Positions 11,506-20,864 of a stretch of 64,000 bases of DNA are shown here, piece by piece. The stretch covers positions 62,001 to 126,000 of the forward strand of contig JAJPJI010000020.1 in NCBI GenBank assembly GCA_021324305.1. The letters run 5' to 3'. Origin of the DNA: Gammaproteobacteria bacterium. GTDB lineage: Bacteria > Pseudomonadota > Gammaproteobacteria > DSM-16500. The position numbers and the translations under genes were made by a program. The notes beneath the pieces were generated by a model, which was not told the origin of the DNA, did no database searches, and worked only from the letters and a program-made list of their open reading frames with translations. Position 1 is the first letter of the stretch. Each line of letters begins with the position of its first letter.

Positions 11506-12186
11506 TCATGCTTCAACCAGTTTGCCCTGTTCAATACGCATGATTCGTTGCGCGCGTTTGGCAATGATTGGGTCATGTGTAACCATGACTACGCTGGTTT
11601 GAAGTGATTTCTGTAAATCAAAAAATAGCTGTAATACGCGCTCGGCATTATGCGGGTCAAGGTTTCCAGTTGGTTCATCAGCGAGAACACAAAGTGGATC
11701 AGCAACTAGCGCGCGGGCAATGGCTACACGCTGCCGTTCTCCGCCAGAAAGCTGGCCCAAACGATGGCTCATTCTGTTTTTCAAACCTATCTGTTCAAGT
11801 AAATGAGCCGCTTTTTCCCTTATGATTTCAGGTTCTTCACCCCGGATTAACAATGGCATGCTGATATTTTCCAACGCGGAAAACTCGGGTAATAAATGAT
11901 GAAACTGATATACAAACCCTAAATGATGGTTACGTAATTCGCATTTTTCCTTTTCGGACAAATGTTGCAGATTTTTGCCGTTTAAAATCACCCGGCCATG
12001 AGAGGGCTTGTCCAGTCCCCCCAGCAGATGCAGGAGTGTGCTCTTACCGGAGCCGGATGATCCTACGATTGCAACCATTTCTGAGCGATTCACTTCAAGA
12101 TCAACATGTTGCAATACCTCAATTTTGGAAGCGCCATCGAGGTAAGATTTGGCTAGACCGTAACAGGCAAGAACAGGATTATTCAT
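11506..12186 (-). CDS. lolD: Lipoprotein-releasing ABC transporter ATPase LolD
   Basis: ATPase of the LolCDE complex, which extracts outer-membrane lipoproteins from the inner membrane and hands them to LolA. 226 residues with Walker [10 protein letters not shown], the Q loop, signature [15 protein letters not shown], Walker [13 protein letters not shown] and the H-loop VTHD. Its ATG overlaps the lolC stop by 8 bases, indicating translational coupling. Confidence 0.95.
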   Translation of the reverse strand: MNNPVLACYGLAKSYLDGASKIEVLQHVDLEVNRSEMVAIVGSSGSGKSTLLHLLGGLDKPSHGRVILNGKNLQHLSEKEKCELRNHHLGFVYQFHHLLPEFSALENISMPLLIRGEEPEIIREKAAHLLEQIGLKNRMSHRLGQLSGGERQRVAIARALVADPLCVLADEPTGNLDPHNAERVLQLFFDLQKSLQTSVVMVTHDPIIAKRAQRIMRIEQGKLVEA

Positions 12187-13429
12187 AACGAAGCGACTCC
12201 ACTGGATCCATTTTTGATGCCCGCCACGCAGGATAGATTGTGGCCAGCAAACTTAGCACAAGTGAGGCAGTGCAGATTTTAATGACATCTGATAATTCGA
12301 TTTCTGAAGGAAGATAATTAACAAAATAGACACTCGAAGACATGAACTGGACATGAAAAACATCTTGTATCCAATTTACAATGTCTGTGACATTCCATGC
12401 CAACGCCAGTCCACCTGCCAGTCCTAGCAATGTTCCGAAGAAACCGATCACGCCACCCTGCACGATAAAAACCGCCATGATCATGCGCGGCGTGGCTCCA
12501 AAGGTGCGCAGTATCGCAATGTCAGGTTCCTTTTCGCTGACAACCATCATTAATGTTGAAACGAGATTGAATGCAGCGACGGCAATAATCAAGAGAAGAA
12601 TCAAAAACATCATGGTTTTTTCCATTTGGATTGCATGGAAAAATTCGCCGAATTGATCAGCCCATGTTGTAATGTTTGCAGTGCTGGTGAGTTGTGTGCG
12701 GAGTTTATCAGCAAGCATTGGCGCGGCGAATACATCGTTAACATTCAGATGCAAGCCAGTGACATTATTGCCTAAACCTAATAATTTCTGTGCATCATCC
12801 AAATGGATAAAACTTAGTCCGCGATCAAAGCCAAATCCACTTCCGGCACGAAAAATGCCAACAACGGTGAAACGCTTGAATCTTGGGATAACACCTGCCG
12901 GGGTTAAGGATACTTGTGGCGTCACAACAGTGATTTTATCGCCCAGGTTTGCATCGAGTAGGGTTGCGAGATTTTCACCCAGTACAATGCCGAACTCACC
13001 GGATTTCAGGTTGGACAACTTGCCTTGTACCATTTTGTCTGCGAGTTCAGACATGCGCGATTCTTCATCGGGCAATATGCCAGAGACAATTGCTGGTTGT
13101 GTCGATCCCGAGTAATTCAATAAAACCTCGCCAGTGGCAAATGGAGCTGAATTGGTAATATAGGGATACTGTTTTAATAATTTTTGCAGTCCTTGCCAGT
13201 CTGCGACATAACCCGTATTACTACTGATTGTCATCGGCGCCACCATGCTAAAGACACGCTTCTTGATTTCGCGGTCAAATCCATTCATGACAGACAATAC
13301 TGTGATCAATACGGTAATTCCCAACGCGATACCAATCATGGAAACAAGTGAGATGAAAGAAATAAAATGATTACGGCGTTTTGCGCGTGTATAACGTAAG
13401 CCAATAAACAGAGCTGCGGGTCTAAACAT
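12179..13429 (-). CDS. lolC: Lipoprotein-releasing system permease LolC/LolE type
   Basis: Inner-membrane subunit of the lipoprotein-releasing ABC transporter. 416 residues from the ATG at 13429: an N-terminal membrane helix (about 20-50, with the FISFISLVSMIGIALG motif), a large periplasmic domain, then three C-terminal helices (FtsX-like). A longer frame exists upstream but runs through tatD in another phase; the family N-terminus (FIGLRYTRAKRRN) fixes the start. The ATG overlaps the tatD stop by 8 bases. Only one permease gene accompanies lolD, as in bacteria with a LolF-type homodimer, so this protein may serve as both LolC and LolE. Confidence 0.93.
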   Translation of the reverse strand: MFRPAALFIGLRYTRAKRRNHFISFISLVSMIGIALGITVLITVLSVMNGFDREIKKRVFSMVAPMTISSNTGYVADWQGLQKLLKQYPYITNSAPFATGEVLLNYSGSTQPAIVSGILPDEESRMSELADKMVQGKLSNLKSGEFGIVLGENLATLLDANLGDKITVVTPQVSLTPAGVIPRFKRFTVVGIFRAGSGFGFDRGLSFIHLDDAQKLLGLGNNVTGLHLNVNDVFAAPMLADKLRTQLTSTANITTWADQFGEFFHAIQMEKTMMFLILLLIIAVAAFNLVSTLMMVVSEKEPDIAILRTFGATPRMIMAVFIVQGGVIGFFGTLLGLAGGLALAWNVTDIVNWIQDVFHVQFMSSSVYFVNYLPSEIELSDVIKICTASLVLSLLATIYPAWRASKMDPVESLRYE

Positions 13430-14207
13430 GTGGTCTGACTGCCCCCTTAAACAATCTGAAAAAATTTTGCGTCGTTTGCTCGGCAAATTCATCGATAGTG
13501 ATGTTGCGCAAATTGGCAATATACTCCGCAGTGTGACGTACATAGGCTGGTTCATTGGACTTGCCGCGATGCGGAACTGGCGCAAGATACGGCGCGTCAG
13601 TTTCAATCAGAATGCGGTCCAAAGGTACTTGTTTTGCCACTTCCTGAATCGTTGCAGCACTCTTGAATGTCACAATACCGGAAAACGAAATATAAAAATT
13701 CATATCCAGAGCCTGCCTGGCGATATGCCAGTCTTCTGAAAAACAATGCATCACACCACCTGACTCAGCAGCATTCTCTTCGCGCATAATGCGTATTGTA
13801 TCTTCTTTTGCGTCTCGAGTATGCACGATTAATGGCTTTTGCAACTCTTTTGCGGCTCGGATATGCACCCTGAAGCGGTCGCGTTGCCATTCCAAATCAC
13901 CGGTTGATCGAAAATAATCCAGCCCGGTTTCGCCAATGGCAATGACTTTGGGATGCTGTGCCTTCTGGAGCAGTGTATCCTTGCCAATTTCTTCACCCAA
14001 CTCATTGGGATGAAGACCAATTGAGGCACTGACAAATGGGTAGGATTCAGCTGCCTTCAAGACTTGTGGAAAGTCTGCCAGCCTGACACAGACATTTAAT
14101 ATATACTGCACACCCTGTTGCCGGGCACGAGCGATGATTGAATCAAGATCGCTGCTGTCTGATAAGTCCAGCAAATCCAGGTGACAATGTGAATCAACGA
14201 GAAACAT
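13422..14207 (-). CDS. TatD-family metal-dependent hydrolase (YcfH type)
   Basis: TIM-barrel metallohydrolase, 261 residues, related to TatD deoxyribonucleases. Metal ligands are seen in DSHCHLDLLD near the N-terminus, the GETGLDY motif, the HTRDA motif and the ETDAPYLAP motif near the C-terminus. The start is the ATG at 14207, which overlaps the holB stop as TAATG; an upstream GTG (14216) is less likely. The order mltG-tmk-holB-ycfH is widely conserved in gammaproteobacteria. Confidence 0.93.
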   Translation of the reverse strand: MFLVDSHCHLDLLDLSDSSDLDSIIARARQQGVQYILNVCVRLADFPQVLKAAESYPFVSASIGLHPNELGEEIGKDTLLQKAQHPKVIAIGETGLDYFRSTGDLEWQRDRFRVHIRAAKELQKPLIVHTRDAKEDTIRIMREENAAESGGVMHCFSEDWHIARQALDMNFYISFSGIVTFKSAATIQEVAKQVPLDRILIETDAPYLAPVPHRGKSNEPAYVRHTAEYIANLRNITIDEFAEQTTQNFFRLFKGAVRPHV

Positions 14208-15205
14208 TAAACACACTCCATCCAGCGTATCAATAAATTTTCTATCATGAGTGTTTTATTAAAATTAATTCCTGAACAAATCTGACCGCGCAATTGCAAC
14301 AGATAATCCATGAAGCGAAGATTGTTACTGATCTGGCTTCGCTGACCGATTTCTGCTAGCTGGGGAGCAAAATCCCTGTTAATAATTGTGTTTTTTTCGC
14401 TGCCAGACTGCAGACGCAGCAAGTCTGTTATCCAGGTGAGCATAAAATCAAGCAACCGCAAGGAGTCAATATCCTGTAGTTGTGCAGCCAATTGGATCGG
14501 ATCTGTTTCGTGCTTGCTTAAGCCATAGAGGGCTTGAAATAAATCATGACGCACAATAGGAATTTCTTTAGTTACAAATTCTAATGCAGCCAGTGGCGCG
14601 CCATTAGACAGATTCAAGATCAGTTCTGCATCCATACTGCTATCTGGCAATTGATTTTTGAGCCATTCAATTGCCAGAGCGGCTTGAGGACGGGGAAACA
14701 TGATATGCTGGCATCGACTCAGGATCGTCGCAGGCAAATGTGATGCCTGGTCTGTAATCAGTATAAGAACCGCACCGGATGACGGCTCTTCCAGTGTTTT
14801 CAGCAAGGCATTACTGGCATTGGTATTCATGTGGTCAGCAGGATTGATAATGACTATCCGATATTCACCCTGTAATGAAGTCTGATTAATGAATTCACTT
14901 ACCTCGCGAATCTGGTCAACCTTGATAGCCTGTCCTTCCTTATCCGGTTCTATCCATAATACATTTGGATGGGTCCGGCCTGATATCAACCGACAGGCAT
15001 GACAGGTACATTGTGCCGCCGCATTAAACACATCCGTGTCCGTGGGTAAACGGTTTTGGCACAATAAAAGGCGTGTAAAATGCCCGGCAAACTCTGCCTT
15101 ACCCGTTCCAGCAATGCCTGTAAATAATAAAGCATGCGGCAAGCGGTTATTCAGCAGGGCTTGCCAAAGCTGATGCCATTGTTCCTTTTGCCAGGGAAAA
15201 ACCAT
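14207..15205 (-). CDS. holB: DNA polymerase III delta-prime subunit HolB
   Basis: Clamp-loader subunit that helps load the beta sliding clamp. 332 residues from the ATG at 15205. A degenerate P-loop GIAGTGKAEF is near residue 30, followed by a zinc module (CTCHAC) and the conserved NASNALLKTLEEP helix. The start follows the tmk stop by a single base, and AAGG sits upstream within the tmk end. A 17-codon longer frame reads into tmk and is not favoured. Part of the tmk-holB-tatD block. Confidence 0.92.
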   Translation of the reverse strand: MVFPWQKEQWHQLWQALLNNRLPHALLFTGIAGTGKAEFAGHFTRLLLCQNRLPTDTDVFNAAAQCTCHACRLISGRTHPNVLWIEPDKEGQAIKVDQIREVSEFINQTSLQGEYRIVIINPADHMNTNASNALLKTLEEPSSGAVLILITDQASHLPATILSRCQHIMFPRPQAALAIEWLKNQLPDSSMDAELILNLSNGAPLAALEFVTKEIPIVRHDLFQALYGLSKHETDPIQLAAQLQDIDSLRLLDFMLTWITDLLRLQSGSEKNTIINRDFAPQLAEIGQRSQISNNLRFMDYLLQLRGQICSGINFNKTLMIENLLIRWMECV

Positions 15206-15206
15206 G

Positions 15207-15860
15207 TTAAGGCCTTGTAGATGAATGATGGGTTTTGATGAATTCATCGAGCACATTGCGTATCTGGCTTTCTACAGCAAATAGCGGCACATTCGCGTCG
15301 ATGATTTTGATTCTGGCTGGGTCCTGTTTTGCTCGTTGTAAATATACGTCACGGACCCGGACGAAAAATTCCATTTTTTCCTCTTCTATACGGTCTTTTT
15401 CTGCTCCGCGCAATTCAGCACGCTGAAAACCGATCTCGGGCGGAATATCGAGCAAAAGTGTGAGATGGGGATAATTGGTGCCGACAATCCATTTATCAAG
15501 CATGGCAATATAATTCATTTCCATGCCTCTGCCGCCGCCCTGATAGGCATAACTGGCGTCGATAAATCTGTCCGTCGCAATCCATTTACCAGCATTTAAT
15601 GCTGGCAAGATATATTTTTTCATGTGCTGCGCACGTGCCGCAAACATTAGCAATAGTTCTGTCTCGGGTTCAATCTCCTCAAAGCTCATGGGATGAAGAA
15701 CCAGTCTGCGAATGTCTTCTGCCACTTCTGTTCCGCCAGGTTCACGTGTCCAGACGACATCAATATTTGCTTTTAACAAATATTGCTTGATAAATTGCAA
15801 CGCCGTACTTTTTCCCGCTCCCTCAGTTCCTTCAAGACTGATAAATTTGCCTTGCGCCAT
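15207..15860 (-). CDS. tmk: Thymidylate kinase Tmk
   Basis: Phosphorylates dTMP to dTDP for DNA synthesis. 217 residues with P-loop EGTEGAGKST (about 9-18), the DR(E/Y)-type TREPGGTE motif, and DRFIDASYAYQGGGR, which holds the substrate-binding arginine and the LID-adjacent segment. ATG at 15860. Lies 18 bases after mltG and one base before holB. Confidence 0.96.
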   Translation of the reverse strand: MAQGKFISLEGTEGAGKSTALQFIKQYLLKANIDVVWTREPGGTEVAEDIRRLVLHPMSFEEIEPETELLLMFAARAQHMKKYILPALNAGKWIATDRFIDASYAYQGGGRGMEMNYIAMLDKWIVGTNYPHLTLLLDIPPEIGFQRAELRGAEKDRIEEEKMEFFVRVRDVYLQRAKQDPARIKIIDANVPLFAVESQIRNVLDEFIKTHHSSTRP

Positions 15861-15878
15861 AACTTGTTCTCCACAAAA

Positions 15879-16967
15879 TTATTTATTAAAAGTGGAATTG
15901 TATGATGGCATATTCAAGCGCTGCTGCATCATGAATTCCACATGTCGACGCATTAACATCTGGTTTATATTGCTATTCGGCTCATTTGATGTCGCCTGAA
16001 TGGCCGCATTATGTTGGGACAAGGATTTGGAAAACTTGTGACTACCATCACCTTTGGCAACATAATAAAAGTAGTCGCTTTGTTGTGGATGCATGGCTGC
16101 CATGATTGATGAAAACCCAGGCATGGCTATTGGTGTGGGCGGCAAGCCTTTATGTACATAAGTATTATATGGCGTGTTTTCCAGTAAATCCGCTTTATGA
16201 ATTTTGCCATCGTAGCGTTGACCCAGACCATATATGACGGTTGCATCAATCTGCAGCAACATGTCGTTTTTCAGCCGGTTGATTAGCACGCTTGCAATCA
16301 AGGGACGTTCGGAATCCAGATAACCTTCCTTTTCTATCATGGATGCAACAGTCAATGCTTCGTATGTGTTTTTATAAGGTAATGCAGGTGCTCGATGTTC
16401 CCAGGCATTATTGAGTTTGATTTGCATGAGGTCAAACGCGCGCTTGAGAATAATCAGGTCGGGAATACCCCGGGTGTAGTTATAGGTTTCAGGGAAGAAT
16501 AATCCTTCAGGTGAATAATTCGGGTAACCAAGACGCGCCATGATTTGCTGGTCGTCCATTTCTGCTGTAATGTGGCGCAATCCCTGAGTTTTGGCTAATT
16601 CCGAGCGCAGTTGAATAAATGTCCAGCCAGGCACAATGGTAAATTGATGGTAAAGAAGTCCTGTACCTGTTGTAATTTGATGCCAGATTGAAGCTGGTGT
16701 CGATCCCTTGGGAAAAGAATATTCGCCTGCTTTTAATGCGGTGGATTTTTTCGGTAAAACATACAGAGAAAATAATAGTGGATGCCTGACAACACCTAGC
16801 TGGGATAATTCTGAAATGGCTAGCCGTTTTGATGTTCCTGGCCGAAGATAATAATTGTATCCGCCTTCCCTGTAAGTAATCGGAGTATAAAGATAATATA
16901 GCCACATGCTGACAAAGCAGATAGTGACGGCAATTAATCCGACAATATAACCCTTCGATTTTTTCAT
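15879..16967 (-). CDS. mltG: Endolytic murein transglycosylase MltG
   Basis: Inner-membrane lytic transglycosylase (YceG family) that cleaves nascent glycan strands and sets their length. 362 residues: a single N-terminal membrane helix (about 7-27), then the YceG domain with the catalytic glutamate in ASMIEKEGYLDSERP and the conserved LQIDATVIYGLG motif. Start is the ATG at 16967 with AAGG 9 bases upstream; an 8-codon longer frame lacks this spacing. It heads the mltG-tmk-holB-tatD operon. pabC, usually just upstream, is not here. Confidence 0.93.
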   Translation of the reverse strand: MKKSKGYIVGLIAVTICFVSMWLYYLYTPITYREGGYNYYLRPGTSKRLAISELSQLGVVRHPLLFSLYVLPKKSTALKAGEYSFPKGSTPASIWHQITTGTGLLYHQFTIVPGWTFIQLRSELAKTQGLRHITAEMDDQQIMARLGYPNYSPEGLFFPETYNYTRGIPDLIILKRAFDLMQIKLNNAWEHRAPALPYKNTYEALTVASMIEKEGYLDSERPLIASVLINRLKNDMLLQIDATVIYGLGQRYDGKIHKADLLENTPYNTYVHKGLPPTPIAMPGFSSIMAAMHPQQSDYFYYVAKGDGSHKFSKSLSQHNAAIQATSNEPNSNINQMLMRRHVEFMMQQRLNMPSYNSTFNK

Positions 16968-17142
16968 AGATTGAAACCTTACTGCTTGCAATGATGCATA
17001 TCAGGGTGACTGATTTACAAAAAAGAGATGATTATTCAGTCTATCTGATTGTATCTGTAGCGATAATGGTGGTAAAGCAAATGTGACCATCAGCCAGGTT
17101 TTTTGGCTAAGCATGTTAACGCCATTGTGTTACAGGTTCCAG

Positions 17143-18078
17143 TTACCTGGTTTTATCTGGATAGCCCAGTAACTTGCGAATAACAGGAATCTTTTTTCGT
17201 GCGGCTGATAACCCGGCCAGGTACATTTCGCGCTTGTTGCGTAAATCAAGGAAGTTGATGTCACCAACTTCGGGTTTTATCACCACATCGGCCCCTTTCA
17301 GGCTAATCTCCGTTAACCGCTGATCCATAATATACATGGCGGAGTCCAACACCCCTAATGCGCTGGTAGGTGTTTTGTCAGTTGCTTTTTTCGTAGAAAG
17401 GCTGACAGCAATCACAAGTCTGGGGTGCAATTTCCTGGCCAGGTCAACCGGTACCGGATTGATGACGCCACCATCAATTAATAACCGGCCATAGAGTTTG
17501 ACTGGTTTGATTGCACCAGGTATTGCAGATGACGCGAGCACTGCTGGAGCGACAGGTCCACTTTCTATCGGATATACTTTTCCAGTTTTCAAATCAGTCG
17601 TGGCAATAATGAGTTTTTTAGGCAACTGATCAAAACTGCGTACTTGCATGTGCGCCAGCAGGAAATTCTCAAGCTGATATCCTTTAATCAGGCCACCTGG
17701 TTCGGACAGGTTGGCAAAATCCGCATAATCCCAGAAACCAGCCGGCATCATGATGTCATAAGTTTTTTTAAAACTCTGATTGTCTGCATATAGGGCACCG
17801 ACGATACTTCCAGCGCTTGACCCTACGACAACATCAACTGGGATATGGGCTTCCTCAAGTGCTTGCAATACACCTAGGTGTGCGTAACCTCGTGAGCCGC
17901 CTGAACCAAGCACCAATGCGACACGCGGCTGTGTTTTGACTTTCTGGACTGGCGGAGGGACTGATGGAACGTCAATATTCGGCTGGGTTGCAGCGCACCC
18001 TGTCAGGCCAATAACGAGCAGTAAAAAAAATAATCTCGATAATACATTAACCTGGATAGATTTATTCATGTAATTCAT
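17143..18078 (-). CDS. Patatin-like phospholipase, predicted lipoprotein
   Basis: Predicted lipid acyl hydrolase of the RssA/patatin type, 311 residues. The N-terminus is a lipoprotein signal peptide with lipobox LTGC (C28). The enzyme core has the oxyanion loop GSGGSRGYAHLG (59-69), the nucleophile elbow GSSAG (Ser88), and the catalytic Asp in IDGG (D202). All patatin dyad residues are present, so it should be active. It lies between fabF and mltG on the same strand, where no such gene is typical. Patatins in intracellular bacteria include secreted toxins, but the lipobox points to membrane anchoring and probably to lipid turnover. Confidence 0.87.
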   Translation of the reverse strand: MNYMNKSIQVNVLSRLFFLLLVIGLTGCAATQPNIDVPSVPPPVQKVKTQPRVALVLGSGGSRGYAHLGVLQALEEAHIPVDVVVGSSAGSIVGALYADNQSFKKTYDIMMPAGFWDYADFANLSEPGGLIKGYQLENFLLAHMQVRSFDQLPKKLIIATTDLKTGKVYPIESGPVAPAVLASSAIPGAIKPVKLYGRLLIDGGVINPVPVDLARKLHPRLVIAVSLSTKKATDKTPTSALGVLDSAMYIMDQRLTEISLKGADVVIKPEVGDINFLDLRNKREMYLAGLSAARKKIPVIRKLLGYPDKTR

Positions 18079-18271
18079 TGAAACAACACCTCGTTGACTC
18101 GGTGCGCGGCCAATGCGCAGACAGCATTTTGTGGATATTTTATGCAGATGTTATCGATGTGTAAATATGTGTTTCAGAATGAAGCCGGTAAAATCAGCAA
18201 GCGTGAATGCAGAACACTGGCGGCGTGAACAGGCAGGTAGCAGTCCTGTCCACGCTTGCCTGATTGACCTG

Positions 18272-19519
18272 CTACGAGGAGGATATTTTCCTGAAAATCA
18301 ACGTTCCATTTGTTCCACCGAATCCGAATGAATTGGATAAAGCTACATCAATAGGCATTTTTTGCGCCCGATGTGGAACAAAGTTCAGGTCGCAGCCTTC
18401 GCTAGGATTATCCAGATTGATCGTTGGCGGTGCTACCTGGTCACGAATAGCAAGAATTGAAAATATTGCTTCAACCGCACCAGCAGCTCCAAGTAAATGC
18501 CCCGTCATGGATTTTGTTGAACTGACTGCGAGTTTATAAGCATGCGCGCCAAAAGTACGTTTGATACCCATGACTTCCAGCTCATCGCCTGCCGGAGTCG
18601 ATGTCCCGTGCGCATTTATATACTGCACCTGTTCAGGTTTCATACCTGCATCAGCGAGAGCTGCGTTCATGGATGCTGCGCCTCCCCTGCCTTCCGGATC
18701 TGGTGAAGTCATATGATAGGCATCTGCACTCATGCCAAAACCAATTAGCTCAGCATAAATTTTAGCGCCCCGGGCTTTGGCATGTTCGTATTCTTCAAGA
18801 ATAATGACGCCCGCACCATCTCCAAGCACAAAACCATCTCTGTCCTTGTCCCAGGGACGGCTGGCTTTTTCAGGCGCATCATTGCGTGTTGATAATGCCC
18901 GCATAGATGCAAATCCAGCAATACCCAGCTTGGTGCTTGCCATTTCAGATGCGCCAGCCACCATGACATCAGCATCTCCATAAATGATGGAACGAGCTGC
19001 AAGACCAATATTGTGGGTACCGGTTGTACAGGCTGAGACCAGAGCAATATTGGGCCCTTTCATTCCATATTGTATCGACAGGTTACCTGCCACCATGTTA
19101 ATCAATGCACCAGGTATGAAGAAGGGGGAAATTCTGCGCGGGCCCGATTCCAGAAGTGTTGCATGATGTTTCTCAATACTAGGCAAGCCGCCAATGCCTG
19201 AGCCGACTGCAAGACCAATGCGATGAGCATTTTCTTCTGTAACTTTCAGCCCGGCATCCTGGATTGCCTGCATTGCTGCCGCCATTCCATATTGAATAAA
19301 GTAGTCCCGTTTTCTGGCTTCCTTTTCAGGCATATATTGGGCCGCATCAAAATTTTTAACACGGCTGCATATCTGACAACTCAGGTCAGAAGCATCGAAA
19401 TGATCGATGCGCGCAACACCGCTTTTACCTTCAAGAATTGCCTGCCATGTACTATCGACATCATGGCCAAGGGGTGAGATCATCCCCATGCCTGTCACTA
19501 CAACACGCCGTTTATTCAA
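18272..19519 (-). CDS. fabF: 3-oxoacyl-ACP synthase II FabF
   Basis: Condenses malonyl-ACP with long acyl-ACP in fatty-acid elongation and in tuning unsaturation. 415 residues with the Cys-His-His triad: C164 in VSACTTG, His in NAHGTST and His in [11 protein letters not shown]. The first codon is TTG (19519), supported by a GAGGG ribosome site 8 bases upstream and by the family N-terminus KRRVVVTG. Follows acpP after a 212-base gap with a strong hairpin, as in the usual acpP-fabF order. Confidence 0.95.
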   Translation of the reverse strand: MNKRRVVVTGMGMISPLGHDVDSTWQAILEGKSGVARIDHFDASDLSCQICSRVKNFDAAQYMPEKEARKRDYFIQYGMAAAMQAIQDAGLKVTEENAHRIGLAVGSGIGGLPSIEKHHATLLESGPRRISPFFIPGALINMVAGNLSIQYGMKGPNIALVSACTTGTHNIGLAARSIIYGDADVMVAGASEMASTKLGIAGFASMRALSTRNDAPEKASRPWDKDRDGFVLGDGAGVIILEEYEHAKARGAKIYAELIGFGMSADAYHMTSPDPEGRGGAASMNAALADAGMKPEQVQYINAHGTSTPAGDELEVMGIKRTFGAHAYKLAVSSTKSMTGHLLGAAGAVEAIFSILAIRDQVAPPTINLDNPSEGCDLNFVPHRAQKMPIDVALSNSFGFGGTNGTLIFRKISSS

Positions 19520-19613
19520 GCGAAAACCCTCTTTGAAGTAAATAACAGATAGTTACAGCAATCCCATGCTGACCTGTGTTAACTCTGCATTTATTGCAGG
19601 ACGATGGGATATT

Positions 19614-19647
19614 CCTGGAGGGAAAAATCATGATTCTTCCCTCCAGG
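19614..19647. other. Strong hairpin in the acpP-fabF gap
   Basis: A perfect 11-bp inverted repeat (CCTGGAGGGAA / TTCCCTCCAGG) with a 12-base loop, flanked by a further pair ATCCCAT (19561-19567) / ATGGGAT (19604-19610). No T-tract follows on the minus strand. It may act as an mRNA 3'-end stabiliser or partial attenuator that lets acpP be expressed more than fabF. Confidence 0.5.
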
Positions 19648-19731
19648 CATGCCATGCATTCATTCATTGTGGATCATCTTCCATATCGTTACGTATGGAA
19701 TGTAAGCACGATCCTGGAAAGGCTCACTGGA

Positions 19732-19998
19732 TTAGCTGGCTTTTGTCTCTTTTTCCATGCGGTTGACGATGTAATTGACCGCATCCTTGATAGTGACAAT
19801 CTTTTCGGCATCTTCATCGGGAATTTCGGTTTCGAATTCTTCTTCAAGAGCCATTACCAATTCAACTGTGTCTAATGAATCCGCGCCCAGGTCATCAACA
19901 AATGAAGCGTCTGTCGTTACTTCGTCTTCCTTGACACCTAATTGTTCAACGACGATTTTCTTTACACGTGCTTCAATTTCGTTCGTTTTTGTGGTCAT
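19732..19998 (-). CDS. acpP: Acyl carrier protein AcpP
   Basis: Carries growing acyl chains on a phosphopantetheine arm. 88 residues, acidic, with the modification site DSLD (Ser41) and the helix [22 protein letters not shown] at 19998 has AAGAGGA upstream. The N-terminal extension ([16 protein letters not shown]) and C-terminal tail make it somewhat longer than the 78-residue E. coli protein. Lies between fabG and fabF. Confidence 0.97.
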   Translation of the reverse strand: MTTKTNEIEARVKKIVVEQLGVKEDEVTTDASFVDDLGADSLDTVELVMALEEEFETEIPDEDAEKIVTIKDAVNYIVNRMEKETKAS

Positions 19999-20048
19999 GA
20001 TAGATCTATCCTCTTAAGTAAATACAATAGTTTGTGCTAGTTTATTCG

Positions 20049-20075
20049 AAAACCATCAAGTTGCAAGATGGTTTT
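20049..20075 (-). terminator. Attenuator-like hairpin between fabG and acpP
   Basis: Inverted repeat AAAACCATC / GATGGTTTT with a 9-base loop, read on the minus strand between the fabG stop and acpP start. The T residues lie within the 3' arm rather than after it, so it could be a weak intrinsic terminator or an RNA-processing site. Confidence 0.35.
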
Positions 20076-20108
20076 ATCCGAAATCTGTCTGGTGTACCGA
20101 ATTAATAA

Positions 20109-20864
20109 TTAATTCATGTACATACCGCCATTGACATGCAAGGTTTGCCCGGTGATGTAGCCTGCAGCCTGCGACGCCAGAAAAACAACCGCCGCTGCAA
20201 TATCTTCCACCGTTCCAAGTTTTTGCATGGGGATACGCTGAAATATGGCTTCTCTTTGTTCATCTGAAAGCGCATCGGTCATGTCTGTTGAGACAAACCC
20301 GGGTGCAACTGTGTTTACGGTAATGTCACGAGACCCGACTTCCAATGCCAGCGCTTTGCTAAAACCGACTACGCCGGCTTTCGCGGCGCAATAATTGGCT
20401 TGACCGGGGTTCCCGGTTGAGCCAACAACAGAGCCAATATTGATAATTCTGCCCCAACGTGTCTTGATCATGTCTCGGATGCAGGCTTTGCTGAGCCGGA
20501 AAATCGAATTCAGATCCGTTTCCAGGACTTGCAGCCACTCTTCATCTTTCATACGCAAGAAAAGATTGTCCTGCGTAACGGCGGCATTATTGACAAGTAT
20601 GTTGACTGGACCGAATTGTGCCTTGATAGCAGCCATGGCTTCACTGACTGAATCTGAAGTGTTTACATTTAGCGACATTCCACAGCCTAGAATCTGATGA
20701 TTCTGCATGGCTTGGGTAATGCGCTCAGCACCTTCCTGGGTCGTCGCAGTACCAATAACAGTTGCACCTTCACGACCTAATGCTAGCGCGATTCCGTGAC
20801 CAATGCCACGGCTTGCACCAGTGACCAACGCTATTTTATCTTTCAGTAACCCTTCGCGTGACAT
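20109..20864 (-). CDS. fabG: 3-oxoacyl-ACP reductase FabG
   Basis: NADPH-dependent short-chain dehydrogenase that performs the first reduction of fatty-acid elongation. 251 residues with the cofactor motif TGASRGIGHGIA (near residue 16), NNAA (near 90), a catalytic Ser (NIGSVVGSTGNPG), and the Tyr-x3-Lys pair in YCAAKAG. Its ATG directly follows the fabD TGA, and an AAGGAG ribosome site lies inside the fabD end, so the two are coupled. Confidence 0.96.
   Translation of the reverse strand: MSREGLLKDKIALVTGASRGIGHGIALALGREGATVIGTATTQEGAERITQAMQNHQILGCGMSLNVNTSDSVSEAMAAIKAQFGPVNILVNNAAVTQDNLFLRMKDEEWLQVLETDLNSIFRLSKACIRDMIKTRWGRIINIGSVVGSTGNPGQANYCAAKAGVVGFSKALALEVGSRDITVNTVAPGFVSTDMTDALSDEQREAIFQRIPMQKLGTVEDIAAAVVFLASQAAGYITGQTLHVNGGMYMN

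Noticed and set aside
13430..13606. Longer lolC start
   Set aside because: The extra residues are tatD read in another frame and match no family; the start at 13429 fits the LolC N-terminus.
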